Assembly: GCA_028456385.1 (NCBI GenBank)
Contig: JALNQF010000054.1
Coordinates: forward strand, 124,001-188,000
Length of the DNA: 64,000 nucleotides
Reading direction: 5' to 3'
Source of the DNA: Ophiosphaerella korrae
Lineage: Eukaryota; Ascomycota; Dothideomycetes; Pleosporales; Phaeosphaeriaceae
Below the pieces are notes generated by a model. It did not search any database, was not told where the DNA came from, and saw only the letters and a program-made list of their open reading frames with translations. Numbering within the stretch: the stretch's first letter is position 1; each line of letters opens with the position of its first letter. The position numbers and the translations under genes were made by a program. Positions 24,001 through 34,662 of this stretch are shown piece by piece.

Positions 24001-25814
24001 ATAGGCAGATTTAGTATAGATAAAGTGGTTACAAACCTAGGCAGTAGTATTGCCTTACTAAAACCTCCGCTAATATAGCCGCATCACTAGGGCCCTCTAT
24101 GGTTCTGAGGCTGACTCGCTCTCCGCAATGGTTACCTTGCTAACATGTACCACTGCGGACACTATAAGGTCTGGCACTGTACCTATTTGCACACCACCTT
24201 CGCCTTCGGCTCTATCGCATCTGCCGCTGATGCCGCACTCATGCGCTTCCAGCCTCATTTTCCTTTAGCTTTAGTCTTTTTAGAAGTTTACATCTGCTTA
24301 TAGATGTTTCTTTAAAGCCTCTATCTTGCGCTACAGCTATCCTTAGCGATAGACCTTGTGTATAAAGTAGGTCTAGCGTCGAATATGTAACGATACTATA
24401 CAGCGACACCTAACACCTCCAAAACCTAGTGCCCTGTCAGACTCATTTTGACAGTCTTACCGTCCGCGCGAAGAAACTGCCGGGACACACTCCTTACCCT
24501 CAATTGGCCTTTTGAGGCTGCAGTCTTGATCTTTGCCATCTCGGCTTCCCTCCTAACCCACCGAGCTTTCTACAGTTGTAAACCGTCGCGAACAAACAGG
24601 GGGGTTCAGGAGGAAGGCCAGCCAACAGCATTTACAGAATGTGCGACGGCATATTTAACAACATGCTTTTCAGCATCGGAGACTAACGCGCTAGGAGAAC
24701 GAGAGCTGCAGAATAGATCCGTATTACGCTTTTCTATATACGAATGCGTTGGGAACAATCCGAGCGCCCGGAAGAAAACATGTCCCGTTACACTGCGCGT
24801 CCCGGCACGCGGGGATTGACATTAAGTAATAAGCTATCAAGACGTTCCGTAAGTAGAGATGATACAAAGCCTCACCGCTGGGAAGCGACCCTCGGCTTAT
24901 TTGTGCTTAATGATATGGAGCCACCCGGCTCTGCTTTCCCTCTCTTAACCACGCACTGAAGCTTGATATCGAAGAAGGCAAAGCTTACCTTATCGATGGC
25001 AATGAATGACTTCCGTACCAGCTCCAAAGAAACCTCGGTCATGGGCATAGTTGCAATGTACAGGTGAAAGATATCAATACTGGGCGAGTGTTCGCATGGA
25101 ACATAATCCATCTCCGACATACGGCCACAAAGTGTGGTGTAGCATTGGTAGATGGGAGTTGTTACGCCAAGCAGTAGCAAGGCGGTCTTTTGCCGGTTAA
25201 GGGAGTAGAGGTACATGTGGCGCAGCCCATGATAAAGCCACAAATACCTTCCTTGTTTGACGCTTAGCTTAATCTAGTAAAGCGGCTGCTAAGAGTGGCG
25301 CGGGGTAACATCGTCTGAGAGTGTTTGGGCAGAAGCCGAATTCGGAAACGGCTGTGTGAGTAGCCGCGCGCTCACTGCTTAGCTCGTGCCTCACCCTGAT
25401 AACTCAAGTGTTCGCCCGCCGCTCGAGCACCAATCATCACCTACTCCCGACCACGCTAATGTTCTCTCCCTGACACAGCAACACCCCGATCACTCGATCA
25501 CACATGTGCGAGGGGGGGCTGTCTCTGCAACAATTAGACGATATCCGCAGTCTCCGTGTGATTACCTCATAACGGGCGCTAATATCATCCCAATGATTGG
25601 CCTCTATGCGAGGAGGTAGCGCTATACTAAAGTCAAAAATGGCGGGCGCTGCAGGCCCTACCAAGACTAAATCTTGGGTGGAGAATCATTATATTCAGAC
25701 ATATGGCCGCCTTCTCCATTGGCCTCACTTATCGCTCTTATTATTCATTATTCCTATTACTTTGGCTTCCACTTCTAAAACTCTAACGTCTCTTCCTTTC
25801 CGTTGGTTGCCTAA
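24001..25814. other. Gene-free accessory stretch
   Basis: No supported gene in 1.8 kb. The segment at about 24778-24812 is the inverted partner of the motif near 19557-19590. A minus-strand frame at 24872-25243 has no ATG start and no recognisable domain, so I leave it uncalled. Confidence 0.4.
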
Positions 25815-27209
25815 ATGGCGGAGGTGATAGGTGTTACTTCTGGGCTTCTCACACTGGTGGCGTTTACTTTTCAATCTAGTAAATCGCTTTACCAAGTAGT
25901 CAGAGACTTCCAAACGACTAAGAGATCGATAATCCAGCTTCGAGAAGAGCTCGAAGCCCTTAATGGGGTCTTAGAATCTCTTCAAGACGTCGTCGCCAAC
26001 GCCAACACCAACACCAATCTTTCAGCACTTAAGCTCCCTCTCCTACGATGCGGTAAGGGTTGCAAAGAATTCAAAGAGCTGATCATCAAATGTACAGCGC
26101 ATTCCGGTGGCTCTAAGACCAGTTTTCGGGATTGGGCCAAGTTGACATACATGGGGAATGATATCTCTGGATTTCAAGATGTATTGGCAGGATACAAATC
26201 CACAATCAGCATCGCACTCGGTGATGCTATCATGTAAGTACCATGTGTAATCTCTGCGGATAGGACTAATTCTCTATTGCATAGCCGAACAACCACTGTG
26301 ACCGTCGATATGCTCAATGAATATAAAGAAATGATCACGGAAACAACCGCCAATCTCGAAGAGCACCTCGAAGATATCGACTATAAGTTACGGGAAATCC
26401 CTTTACAGGACTCCGGGAATATCCAGGAGGATGTGGCTGAGCAAAAAAAAATGGAGGAGAGGGACAGCACTAAAAAATGTCTTGACATCTGCGCCGAGGT
26501 CGCCGCGCACATAGAGAAAGTTCAAACCAGAGTCTTCGAATGTGCCTCTACAACCTCAGACGCCTATCAACTGCCAGTCGATACACCTCTGGGTACTCCC
26601 TCAGCGCGAGATACCACTACCAAAACTCTTGATACATGCAAAGAGTCTCTCATCATTAATACCGCTATGCTCCAAGCACGTCTCCTAAACATCGATGATC
26701 AACTACAACAACATCTCTCCTCTAAAGCGCCTATGCCATACGAACAGATAGCCGAGCGAGAAAGATTACAGGAGGAGAAAGACAGCAAAAAACAGATGTT
26801 GGCTATCTGTGCGCAGGCTTTGCAGCAAGCAGAGAAAGCGCAAACCAATTACTATGAGGACGTTTGCTTGACTGATGATGGCTACAAAGTTATGGTCTCA
26901 ACAGTTGGAAAGCTGATTTCAGCTAAGCGCGTTACAGTCGGGGGCACATCAACGCTGTGGACCGGGCAGATGTCTAATGCTACTATACGGCAGCTCTCAC
27001 GGGATCGCACTCTTGCTCGCAGGACTCCAACGGGCGAACCTTCAAAAAGCGAAGCTCCTAGCAGAGAAACTGTTGAATTCCAAGGGCAGTTTGAAGGCCG
27101 GTACGGAACGGGACACAGGCTTAGCGGCAAAAGCTCGACGAGCGCAGGAGCGGAAGAACAGTCCACCCAAGAGACCTTTCGGAGCGTCAGTGCCAGAAAC
27201 TCTCCTTAA
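25815..27209 (+). CDS. HeLo-like/PigL_N N-terminal-domain protein
   Basis: Two-exon gene, 447 residues. Exon 1 is 25815-26233, intron 26234-26284 (51 bp, GTAAGT donor, GACTAAT branch point, TAG acceptor), exon 2 26285-27209. Exon 1 encodes the all-helical N-terminal domain that fungal STAND/NLR proteins often carry (Pfam PigL_N, also called Helo_like_N): MAEVIGVTSGLLTLVAFTFQ, SIIQLREELEALNGVLESLQ, then the conserved cysteine region LRCGKGCKEFKELI. After the intron, IRTTTVTVDMLNEYKEMI is also typical. Exon 2 holds two related helical copies, ending EERDSTKKCLDICAEVAAHIEKVQT and EEKDSKKQMLAICAQALQQAEKAQT (residues about 195-245 and 315-345; runs quoted in part). The tail is Ser/Thr-rich, with no NB-ARC or repeats, so this is a stand-alone N-domain protein. 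In HET-S and HET-S-like systems related domains form membrane-damaging oligomers; whether this one does is unknown. Confidence 0.8.
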
Positions 27210-29297
27210 CCTATCATTATGTGCAATTATTTGTTTCATCTTATATTGTTTCGCTACGTGTTAGTTTATTAAATATCACTGCACTACACGTCCTAGGTCG
27301 CCTATTTGCATCAAACCTAGCTTTTAGGTTAGCGAACATATATGAACATGAAAAGCTAAGTTATACCGAAGTATTGCATCTGAAAGCGCGGCGGTGCAAT
27401 ACTACTATTGCGTATTTAAGGCTTTTCTAAGGAGAAGTGGGTCCAAGCTGGGGTCGTAGGTGGTTGGGGCTGCATTGCCCAGCCTAGAATGTGGCGCGGG
27501 CAGGCTGACAGCTGCCACAAGAATAATCTGACGAGGAATGAATTCAGGTGAAGGAGAGTCTGGTCAAAAGGTGGAGTAAATAGACGCCCCCAAAGGTGGA
27601 ATGGCCGGCAAAAGGCCTCCCAAACAGGCAATACGCCTGGGCCTGCATGTCTAAGCATGTCTCCAGAATGGCTGCTGGTTTCCATACTTACTAATTCGGT
27701 GAGAGAAGGACATGCTGTGTCCACCAGACAAGCCGAAGCAAGAAGGATGAGGCTCCTATGGATTTCCAGCTGCCTAAAGAACTATCCGTCAGGGGCAAGT
27801 TCAAATCCCATGGAGGTTGCAACTCCACACCACTACACCAGAATTGCTCCAGCCTTCTCAGTCACATCATGACAGGAGTATTCGCTCTGCGGCGCTAGGA
27901 GTTGCAGCGCAATCATGGAGGAAAAGCACCCCAAACGTTGGGGTGCGGACGCCCGCCGTGCTTTCCATCTACAGTAACATTAGGCGAGAACCTCTAGAAT
28001 ATCTTAGCGGCGTTAGGCAGAAGCATCGCTGAGCGTCTCCTCGTTGGCGCTAGAAATTGCAGTGCTGTGGGCGAATTTCTTGCTGACGCTAAATACGCCA
28101 TAAAACGCCGATCTCTCTTAGCAAGGAGTAGAGTTTTGAGAGAGAAATCGTGAAGCCGTTGAAGGCCAATATACCCAGTTTTTTTGAGTCAAAATAGCTC
28201 TTATACAGTTCTCTCAATAAATGCCTTAATCATTACTTTTTTAGAGATAAATTAACGGCCTAGATTAGCGCATAGTATCTCGCCTCGCATGACTGACGTT
28301 ATCTACGGCCGTTAACTAGCATATCAACGCGTTAGTGTTAAGAGTCACAATGTACCTACTCGAAAATATATAAACCGCGTTGTATGTTAGCAACTGGAGC
28401 ACGATCTATTAAGATACCTACCTTAGGTACCTTAGGCCTCGTGTATACTACTGCCCACCCCTGGGTTTGGGTACGCGTTGACGCTAAAGTCATAGTGCAA
28501 GGTTACCAATAATGCTAGCTAACTGACCAACATGTGTAGGGCTTATCTGTTTGCATTAGCCGAATTAGCTTGTAAAGGGCAACGAATTGGGTACGGGGTA
28601 GGCTTAGTATAGAAAAAAAAAACCCCCCAGGAAGAATAGCAGTCCTATGCATAATATCATAACACATAAGATGGAGCAGCAAGTAGATACTCAAGCTACC
28701 TAGAACCTGTTTTCCCAGTGGCTGTGAGCACCGCAGGAGGAATTCAATACCCCTACCCCAATACTCTTGAAATCCTAAATTTGCTGTATACGTTCAACGT
28801 TGATGTAACGTGCGTGATCGCTCCTTCCATTCGGCCTGTAGAGAGGCAGGACCATGCGTGGACAAGCTGCCACGCGTGAACTCGCGCGACGTATTCGCCA
28901 CGCTACGGAATCATCCAGTCGTCCAGCTAGCCTTACACTCTCCAGGTTTTCCACGGTATTTGTGCTCCACCGTGGTGTTGCTTGGATAATTATGGAAGCC
29001 GTACCTACGCTGGCTATGATATGCCGTGCCTGCTGTGAGCAACAAGGCAGTTGTATCACAAGCAGCCCGGCACCACACACCACTGAGCTCACGCGTAAGT
29101 TAGCCCCGACGAGGGATAATCGAGATACTAGAACATGTTTGTCATCCTTCTATATAAGACGTGACGCAAGCTAATAGCGGCATTAGCTGCATATGATTAA
29201 AATTACTAGAGAGCCAATACTTCTACGCTTGCGTCCAATCCTATTCTGGACCATTACTAATCCTCCCTCCCTCCCTCCCTCCCTCCCCCACCTCCAC
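27210..29297. other. Gene-free stretch, 2.1 kb
   Basis: No supported gene. It contains a small perfect palindrome CACCCCAA-acg-TTGGGGTG at about 27938-27956, two similar short segments GGCGCTAGRARTTGCAG near 27890 and 28040, and an A-run followed by a C-run near 28611-28629. A plus-strand frame at 28854-29174 has no recognisable content. The (CCCT)n tract lies at its 3' end. Confidence 0.4.
29261..29289. repeat. (CCCT)n microsatellite
   Basis: About six consecutive TCCC units immediately downstream of the 3' end of the minus-strand hypothetical gene ending at 29298. Confidence 0.9.
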
Positions 29298-30917
29298 CTA
29301 CCCATCCTCCTGCGCCTCACTCAACCTCTTCAACTTCCTCCACCCCTTCGCCCTCTGCTCCTCCATGGCCCTCCTTTCCCTCACAACCCCCTCAAACCGC
29401 GGCCTCCACTCCTCCTCCCAGCGCTCGGCCTGCTCCTCCTCCGCCGCCAAAAACGCCTGATACGCCGCGTCCTGCTCGTCTCGGAACGTCTTGCGCCGCG
29501 CCTCGCGATCTCGCGCGTACGCCGTTTGCTCCGCCTGCACTTCGGCGACGCGCGCCGCGACGTGCGTCATGCGCTTGGTGAGGGACTCGGTTTTGTCGAG
29601 GGTGCGGCGCAGGTTGGCGAAGGTGGGGGCGTCGTCGTCGTCGTCGTCATCGTCGTCGGATTCGGTACGGGGGCGCTTGGGTGTGGGGGGTGGGGGCGAG
29701 TCGTCGTCGCGGGGCCGCTTTGCGCAGGCGGGTGGGAGGCCGGGAGGTTGGGCGGACCCCAGGCCCATGCGGACGGCGATGTACTCGAGGGCGGAGCGCA
29801 GGCGGGCGGGGTATTGTCTGTTTTCGCCGAGGAAGATGGCGGGGGCAAAGCCGGCCTGCATGTAGTACCACTTGACGAGGAGGGTGAGGCGGTATCTGGC
29901 GTTCTGGTCGAGGAGCTCGGTAGCAAGACGGGTGCTTGCTTCTTTTGGGTAGACTTTGTTGAAGGGGTGGAGGATGCGCTCTTTGCCGATATCCTTTGAG
30001 GAGATGGGGCGCGCGACGAGCGTGCTTAGGGGCGGGTACTCGACGTAGAAGTGCACGCCGTGGTTGTTGCCTTTGCGCCGGATATACGCGAAGATGCCAC
30101 CATCCCACTCCACCTCGCGGCCCAGGAAGAGCTTTTGGGGAAGCGCGTCGTCGAATCTGTTGTTATCGTAGAATTGGATTGAGGGGCCCACCCCCGGGAG
30201 GTTTTGAAGAAGGTATGAGGCGTCGTGGTCTGCTAGGAAGTCACATACTTTCTGGTAGTCGGTTCTGTTGTCTTCAGTCCCGCCGGCTGGTAGCAGGGGG
30301 GAAGAGCGAGCGAGATCGCTGACTGACTCGAAGGCTTCATGGTTGTGAAACGAGCGCAAGCGATGTGAATTCCTGAGTTCTTCTGTCTCTGACTCGTCGA
30401 TTATTGAAGGCGTATTCGTCACTGATACACTACGCTCTTTGTCTTTCTCGGCTCTTTTCCCGGAATCAATCTTCCTCACGGCATCAAAGAGGCGCTTCGA
30501 GTAGTCCTTGTAGTCTCCATTGATCTCTTTCAGGTTGCCGCTGAGCAGGTAGAACCATTTGATGATGATGCTGAATTTTCGTTTGGAGGCTTTGTCCAGA
30601 TTGGCGTTGTACTTGAAGGGCGACAGCAGTGTGCTTTGCATCACGTCGTCCTGTGTAAGGGCTCTCTCGAACTGACTGCTGCCATGGCGTTTCATTGAGA
30701 CATACTTGATCTCTCGCGGCTTATCGCCGAGCTGGACTAGAAAAGCTAGAATATCGTTCTCGTCGTCGATTTCTCCCACGACAATGCCTGTCTGGGGTTC
30801 GCCCGCTTTGTTGTTGAAGGTGGCCCAGTTCACGGATTCAAGGGGCAGTTGGGAGTCCAACAGGGGTAGACCACGGTAGGTTTCTTGTATGTGTTTTCTT
30901 ACTATGTCTATAGACAT
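29298..30917 (-). CDS. Hypothetical protein with two related domains, acidic run and C-terminal coiled coil
   Basis: Single-exon gene, 539 residues; family not recognised. The sequence shows an internal duplication. Copy 1 (about residues 25-150) ends with KRKFSIIIKWFYLLSGNL ... YSKRLFDAV; copy 2 (about 255-390) ends with RYRLTLLVKWYYMQAGFAP ... YPARLRSAL. Both have the same order: a beta-rich part, then an L-V/I-K-W-F/Y-Y helix. Between them lies a Ser/Glu-rich linker. After copy 2 come a basic KRPRDDD / PKRPR pair that looks like a bipartite nuclear localisation signal, nine consecutive Asp encoded by GTC/GAC repeats near 29633-29660, and a highly charged Arg/Glu coiled coil to the end. A nuclear scaffold or chromatin role is only a guess. 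The long plus-strand frames over its 3' part are shadows caused by the biased composition. Confidence 0.75.
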   Translation of the reverse strand: MSIDIVRKHIQETYRGLPLLDSQLPLESVNWATFNNKAGEPQTGIVVGEIDDENDILAFLVQLGDKPREIKYVSMKRHGSSQFERALTQDDVMQSTLLSPFKYNANLDKASKRKFSIIIKWFYLLSGNLKEINGDYKDYSKRLFDAVRKIDSGKRAEKDKERSVSVTNTPSIIDESETEELRNSHRLRSFHNHEAFESVSDLARSSPLLPAGGTEDNRTDYQKVCDFLADHDASYLLQNLPGVGPSIQFYDNNRFDDALPQKLFLGREVEWDGGIFAYIRRKGNNHGVHFYVEYPPLSTLVARPISSKDIGKERILHPFNKVYPKEASTRLATELLDQNARYRLTLLVKWYYMQAGFAPAIFLGENRQYPARLRSALEYIAVRMGLGSAQPPGLPPACAKRPRDDDSPPPPTPKRPRTESDDDDDDDDDAPTFANLRRTLDKTESLTKRMTHVAARVAEVQAEQTAYARDREARRKTFRDEQDAAYQAFLAAEEEQAERWEEEWRPRFEGVVRERRAMEEQRAKGWRKLKRLSEAQEDG

Positions 30918-32155
30918 GATGGATTTGAGTGCACGCTGATAGATGTAGGCTAGCGGGGCATGTGGCTTGGGTTGAGGTTCCAGAAATAAACGTGGAAAGA
31001 TCTAAGTCGCTCGAGGGTCTGGGTGTAGATGGTGCAACGGGGGGTTGATTAGCAGTGGCAGAAGAGATATTAAATTTTAAACAGGGTAGCGTCAGGCACA
31101 ATAAAATGAGCAATAGGTGGGGGTTACAATAGGATTGAAATAGGATTGACAATGGGCGGGTGGCGCTAGGCGAGGTGCAGAGTCACTGCGGTCAAGGCTG
31201 AGTGAAGGCCGGGGGAGGGCTTGGCAAGGGAACTTGTGCCGACGCGAGGACGCGACGTGTCACGCTAGCAATCGACGTCAAAGCCTCAAAAGTGGTGCAA
31301 ACGACAGAGCCATTGTGATGATCCGAGAAAGGTCAGAAAGTTCCATGCTATGGCCGATCATACGGATGGTACTCATTTCCGAGCCTAACTTTGTGCCAAT
31401 GGCTGATCAACTACGCGGGCGACAGGTCCGAACTAAGCGTGGAGAGACTCGTATGCGAGTCATTACAGGCTGTAATACTGCAGTTTGCCAGCTCAATCTA
31501 TTACAGGCACGATCGGGCTCAAGTATGATCACTTTTCAATCCTGATACCTGCTGGGTGAATACGAGTTCCTAAACATATCGCTTGCAGGCCTGGCTGGAG
31601 CGAGGTGGAGCTACCGATGAGCCACTGGACAGCCAGGTCGCGGAACATTACACAGTTACTCCACAACTCGGGCTGCAAGCCACAACGCCTTTTCCAGAGG
31701 ACATGCTAGGCGACGGATCTGCGAGGAAATCTGGGGTTGCACGTGGTGCCAAGCTCGCAGGCATTTTGCCATGCAAGGTTCGGGCGCTAACGGCCGCTCG
31801 CAGCCAGTTTATTTCCTTGCACGGGTCGCTGCGAGAAGGCTCGATCGCGGGAAAGTATGTCCGTTTATCCTCGAGCAAACATGTCGCGAAGCTGCCAGGC
31901 TCATTCGCCCATGAGGCACGGATACAACTGCACCACGCCCGCTCTAGGAATGGTCGCAGCAGCTTGCGCAGGGTCTAACTCTAGCCTTGGCGCATCCTTC
32001 TCCTGAGTTGCGCTTTGCCTTGCCCGTGGTGCATTTTCGACCCTCCGAGCAATGGCTCCTTAATCAACACAACTAACCGCATTTTCCTCAACTTTTCCTC
32101 TCACCCTCGTTCTTCCGTGCACCCCACAGATGCTGTACACGAACCGGTAGCGACA
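30918..32155. other. Intergenic region between divergent genes
   Basis: Shared upstream region of the minus-strand hypothetical and the plus-strand glycosyltransferase. An open frame at 31583-31978 (131 codons) has no recognisable domain and no splice context; I do not call it. Confidence 0.4.
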
Positions 32156-33565
32156 ATGCTCGCCCGTACACTTCCGCGCCCGGGGCGGCTCCTACTTGTC
32201 GTCCTGGTAGTCTACGGCTTTATGTGGATCAAGGGATGGCCACGATATTACGACGATGAAGAACTCCCCCCGAGCATGCGACCGCAGACCGGCACTGCCC
32301 TCGGCCCCCACCGCGTAGGCCCCGACCATCTTGTTGTCGGCATCATGACCACAGCCACCGATGTCTACCCCAAGCTTGCACCGTCGCTCGCATATCTATC
32401 CGATGAGGACAGGGACAGCACGTTAGTGTTTGGCGACCTACAGATGGAGGTGGGCGACTGGCCCGTCTTCGACGTGCTGTACAAATACACAACAGACTTT
32501 ATTGGCAAAACAAAGCAACTGGGCAGATACCGGCAGCTCGTTGAATTCGCACGTCACAGCGTACCATTCACCAAAATAATAAGACCCAACCCGGAGGAAG
32601 AAGCAAAAGAATTGGCCACTTTGGACAAGTTCAAGATATTACAGGCCATGGCCAGCGCCTGGGAGTATCGACCAGACCGTAGCTGGTATGCCTTTGTGGG
32701 AGACGACACCTTTGTCGACAGGATTAATACCTTAGATTGGTTGGCACAATATAATCCCAAGACGAAGTGGTTCTTCGGCAACCCCGCCGTGTCCGGAGTG
32801 CCAGATCCATTCTCCGCAGGAGGAAGCTCATTCATCCTCTCAGCCGCCGCCATGAAGGAGCTTTTCAAAGAGCGCAAAAACGTCCTTAAGGACTGGCAAG
32901 ACCAAATCGCCTCGCACGACTCCGCCTTCGACCTCGTCTTCAGCATCCTCCAAGCCGAACTCAACCTCAGCCTAACCGGCGCCTGGCCTGGCATTTCCGG
33001 CGCAGACCCTTCATCCGTCCCATTCTCGCCAGCCGTGTGGTGCGAGCGCGTCCTCATGCTGCACCACGTGCCTGCCGACGTAATGAGCAGCCTCTACCTC
33101 CTCCAAAAGAACCGCACTGAAGACCACATCCGCCGCCCTCTCCTCTTCGCCACCCTCTGGGAGCGCTTCATGGCCCCCGAAAACCTCAAAGACAACCGCA
33201 CAGACTGGGACAACCTCGCCTCCGACCCCTCCAACGCCCGCTGGAACATCCTGTTCGAGAGCGACGACCCCAACGATGGTCACGCGCCCAACGGCGAGGC
33301 CGACCCCGAGGCCTGTGAAGCGTCGTGCGATGCTAGCGAGTATTGCATGGCTTGGTCGTATTCGTCCGTACCTGTCAAGAATTGGAACGAGAATGGTGCG
33401 ACCAAATGCCATTTGAGCAGTAGTTTGCGCTTTGGTGTTTATGCCCCACCCATGGAGGCGCCAGCTGGGGAGGTGGCGAAACTTAGGACGTGGAGGAGTG
33501 GGTGGCGGAAGGAGCGGTTTATGGGCTGGGCGAAGAATCAGCGGTGTAAGAATCCCGCGCATTAA
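32156..33565 (+). CDS. GT31-like type II membrane glycosyltransferase with C-terminal PAN-like module
   Basis: 469 residues from the ATG at 32156. That start directly precedes a short basic stretch and a signal anchor (residues 11-23, LLLVVLVVYGFMW), the layout of a Golgi type II enzyme; the open frame extends 47 codons upstream without such logic. The lumenal domain resembles the Fringe/beta-1,3-galactosyltransferase family: HLVVGIMTTATDVYPKL at the start, DKFKILQAMASAW, and SWYAFVGDDTFVD, in which DDT is the likely DxD metal-nucleotide-sugar motif, then FFGNPAV ... AGGSSFILS. The last 80 residues have paired cysteines (EACEASCDASEYCMAWSY ... TKCHLSSSLRFG), as in PAN/Apple modules appended to fungal GT31 proteins. 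Probably adds hexose to secreted or cell-wall glycans; the acceptor is unknown. No intron. Confidence 0.85.
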   Translation: MLARTLPRPGRLLLVVLVVYGFMWIKGWPRYYDDEELPPSMRPQTGTALGPHRVGPDHLVVGIMTTATDVYPKLAPSLAYLSDEDRDSTLVFGDLQMEVGDWPVFDVLYKYTTDFIGKTKQLGRYRQLVEFARHSVPFTKIIRPNPEEEAKELATLDKFKILQAMASAWEYRPDRSWYAFVGDDTFVDRINTLDWLAQYNPKTKWFFGNPAVSGVPDPFSAGGSSFILSAAAMKELFKERKNVLKDWQDQIASHDSAFDLVFSILQAELNLSLTGAWPGISGADPSSVPFSPAVWCERVLMLHHVPADVMSSLYLLQKNRTEDHIRRPLLFATLWERFMAPENLKDNRTDWDNLASDPSNARWNILFESDDPNDGHAPNGEADPEACEASCDASEYCMAWSYSSVPVKNWNENGATKCHLSSSLRFGVYAPPMEAPAGEVAKLRTWRSGWRKERFMGWAKNQRCKNPAH

Positions 33566-33578
33566 TACAGTTCAAGCT

Positions 33579-33611
33579 TTTTTTTTGGGAGTGAGATTTT
33601 TTTTTTTTTGC
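33579..33611. repeat. Poly-T tracts in the 3' region of the glycosyltransferase
   Basis: Two T runs separated by a short GGGAGTGAGA spacer, within 50 bp of the glycosyltransferase stop codon. Probably part of its 3' untranslated region. Confidence 0.7.
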
Positions 33612-34586
33612 CGTGGTGTTGTTGTGCGATCGGAGTAGTTGGGAGGAGAGAAGCCCAATGTTGAGGAATCGCTGGGTGTGTGGAGTGAGTGAGTTGTTAT
33701 TTGGTGCAATAGCTTGCTTCGTTGCAATGGGCTTGTGGGAGGGATGATGGAAGTGTCGTGCATAGTAATTCTGGTACGCAAGTGATGTCGAGTAGTTTGG
33801 TATAGGTATTACCTCGACATGACGTGGGAATGGGAGAGATGAAGATTGCTAACAAAGACGGGTAGATGGTTATGACGTCGTTCTATCAACCGGTTGATAT
33901 ATTGAGCGAGAGGAATTTTTACCGCCGAATCGGACGACCAAGTTTGTCACTGAGCTTTTGGATGAGCAACGCCCAATATCTGGTTTCGATTAGGCCGCTT
34001 GGATTGGGATTTCGCGCATTGGTAGGGGCTTAACGTGGTGAAGATGGGGTAGCCCCAGAGATTCTCTCACAGGCCAGACGTGGAGTTGGGTAGAACTGTC
34101 GCTGGGGATGAGGCATACAATGCGAGTAAATAATTCTGCAGTTCTAAATAAAAGCGCCGTGCGTCTAGAGCGAGGGTCCTTGGGCAGGTCAGAGATATAG
34201 TTTAGTAGCTACCAAGCCATGTAATTTAGATGTCAAGTAATGAAATTACGAAGACCTATGAACATTGACCTGATACCACCCGTCTTCACTCTCCATCACA
34301 ACCTCCTCCAGTCTATACTAAGTAGCTTTTCGGAAATATATACCTCACAGTGTGCCCGCCCCCAAGAGAAGGCGTGAAATTGTGCGTGGTAGATCATGTG
34401 GAAGATTTAAAAGTTAATTTACTAATAATTCTAACTAGTTACCTGGGGTCAATCCTGAGTGGTTCACACCTCACCAGTCAGTTTGACTTAACTTAGCGGT
34501 TTTCATTGGCCGCCCAAATCTCTGAGGTCGTGAAAGTAACAACACACGAAATTTCAAACGCGCTATATACAATTTCTGACTTCTCT
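33612..34586. other. Intergenic region
   Basis: No coding signal seen in this stretch of about 1 kb between the glycosyltransferase and the hypothetical gene at 34663. Confidence 0.4.
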
Positions 34587-34593
34587 TATATAA
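34587..34593 (+). promoter_or_regulatory. TATA box candidate
   Basis: TATATAA lies 70 bp upstream of the ATG at 34663, a sensible core-promoter distance for an ascomycete gene. Confidence 0.5.
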
Positions 34594-34662
34594 GCTTCAC
34601 TTCCTCCGTCGGTAACGTACATCGTACTTCATCGCTTCAAAGCATCACACCCTCTTCCAGAA

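Noticed and set aside
27790..27820. tRNA T-arm-like GTTCAAATCCC
   Set aside because: No matching acceptor, D or anticodon stems could be built around it.
28854..29174. Plus-strand frame of 106 codons
   Set aside because: No homology recognised, overlaps an equally long antisense frame, sits in repeat-like DNA.
29193..29999. Long plus-strand frame (268 codons) opposite the hypothetical gene at 29298-30917
   Set aside because: It reads low-complexity Pro/Leu then Gly/Val, lies antisense to a better coding frame, and is explained by the GC-rich biased composition there.
31583..31978. Plus-strand frame of 131 codons upstream of the glycosyltransferase
   Set aside because: No domain, no good start context, atypical composition; not enough to call a gene.
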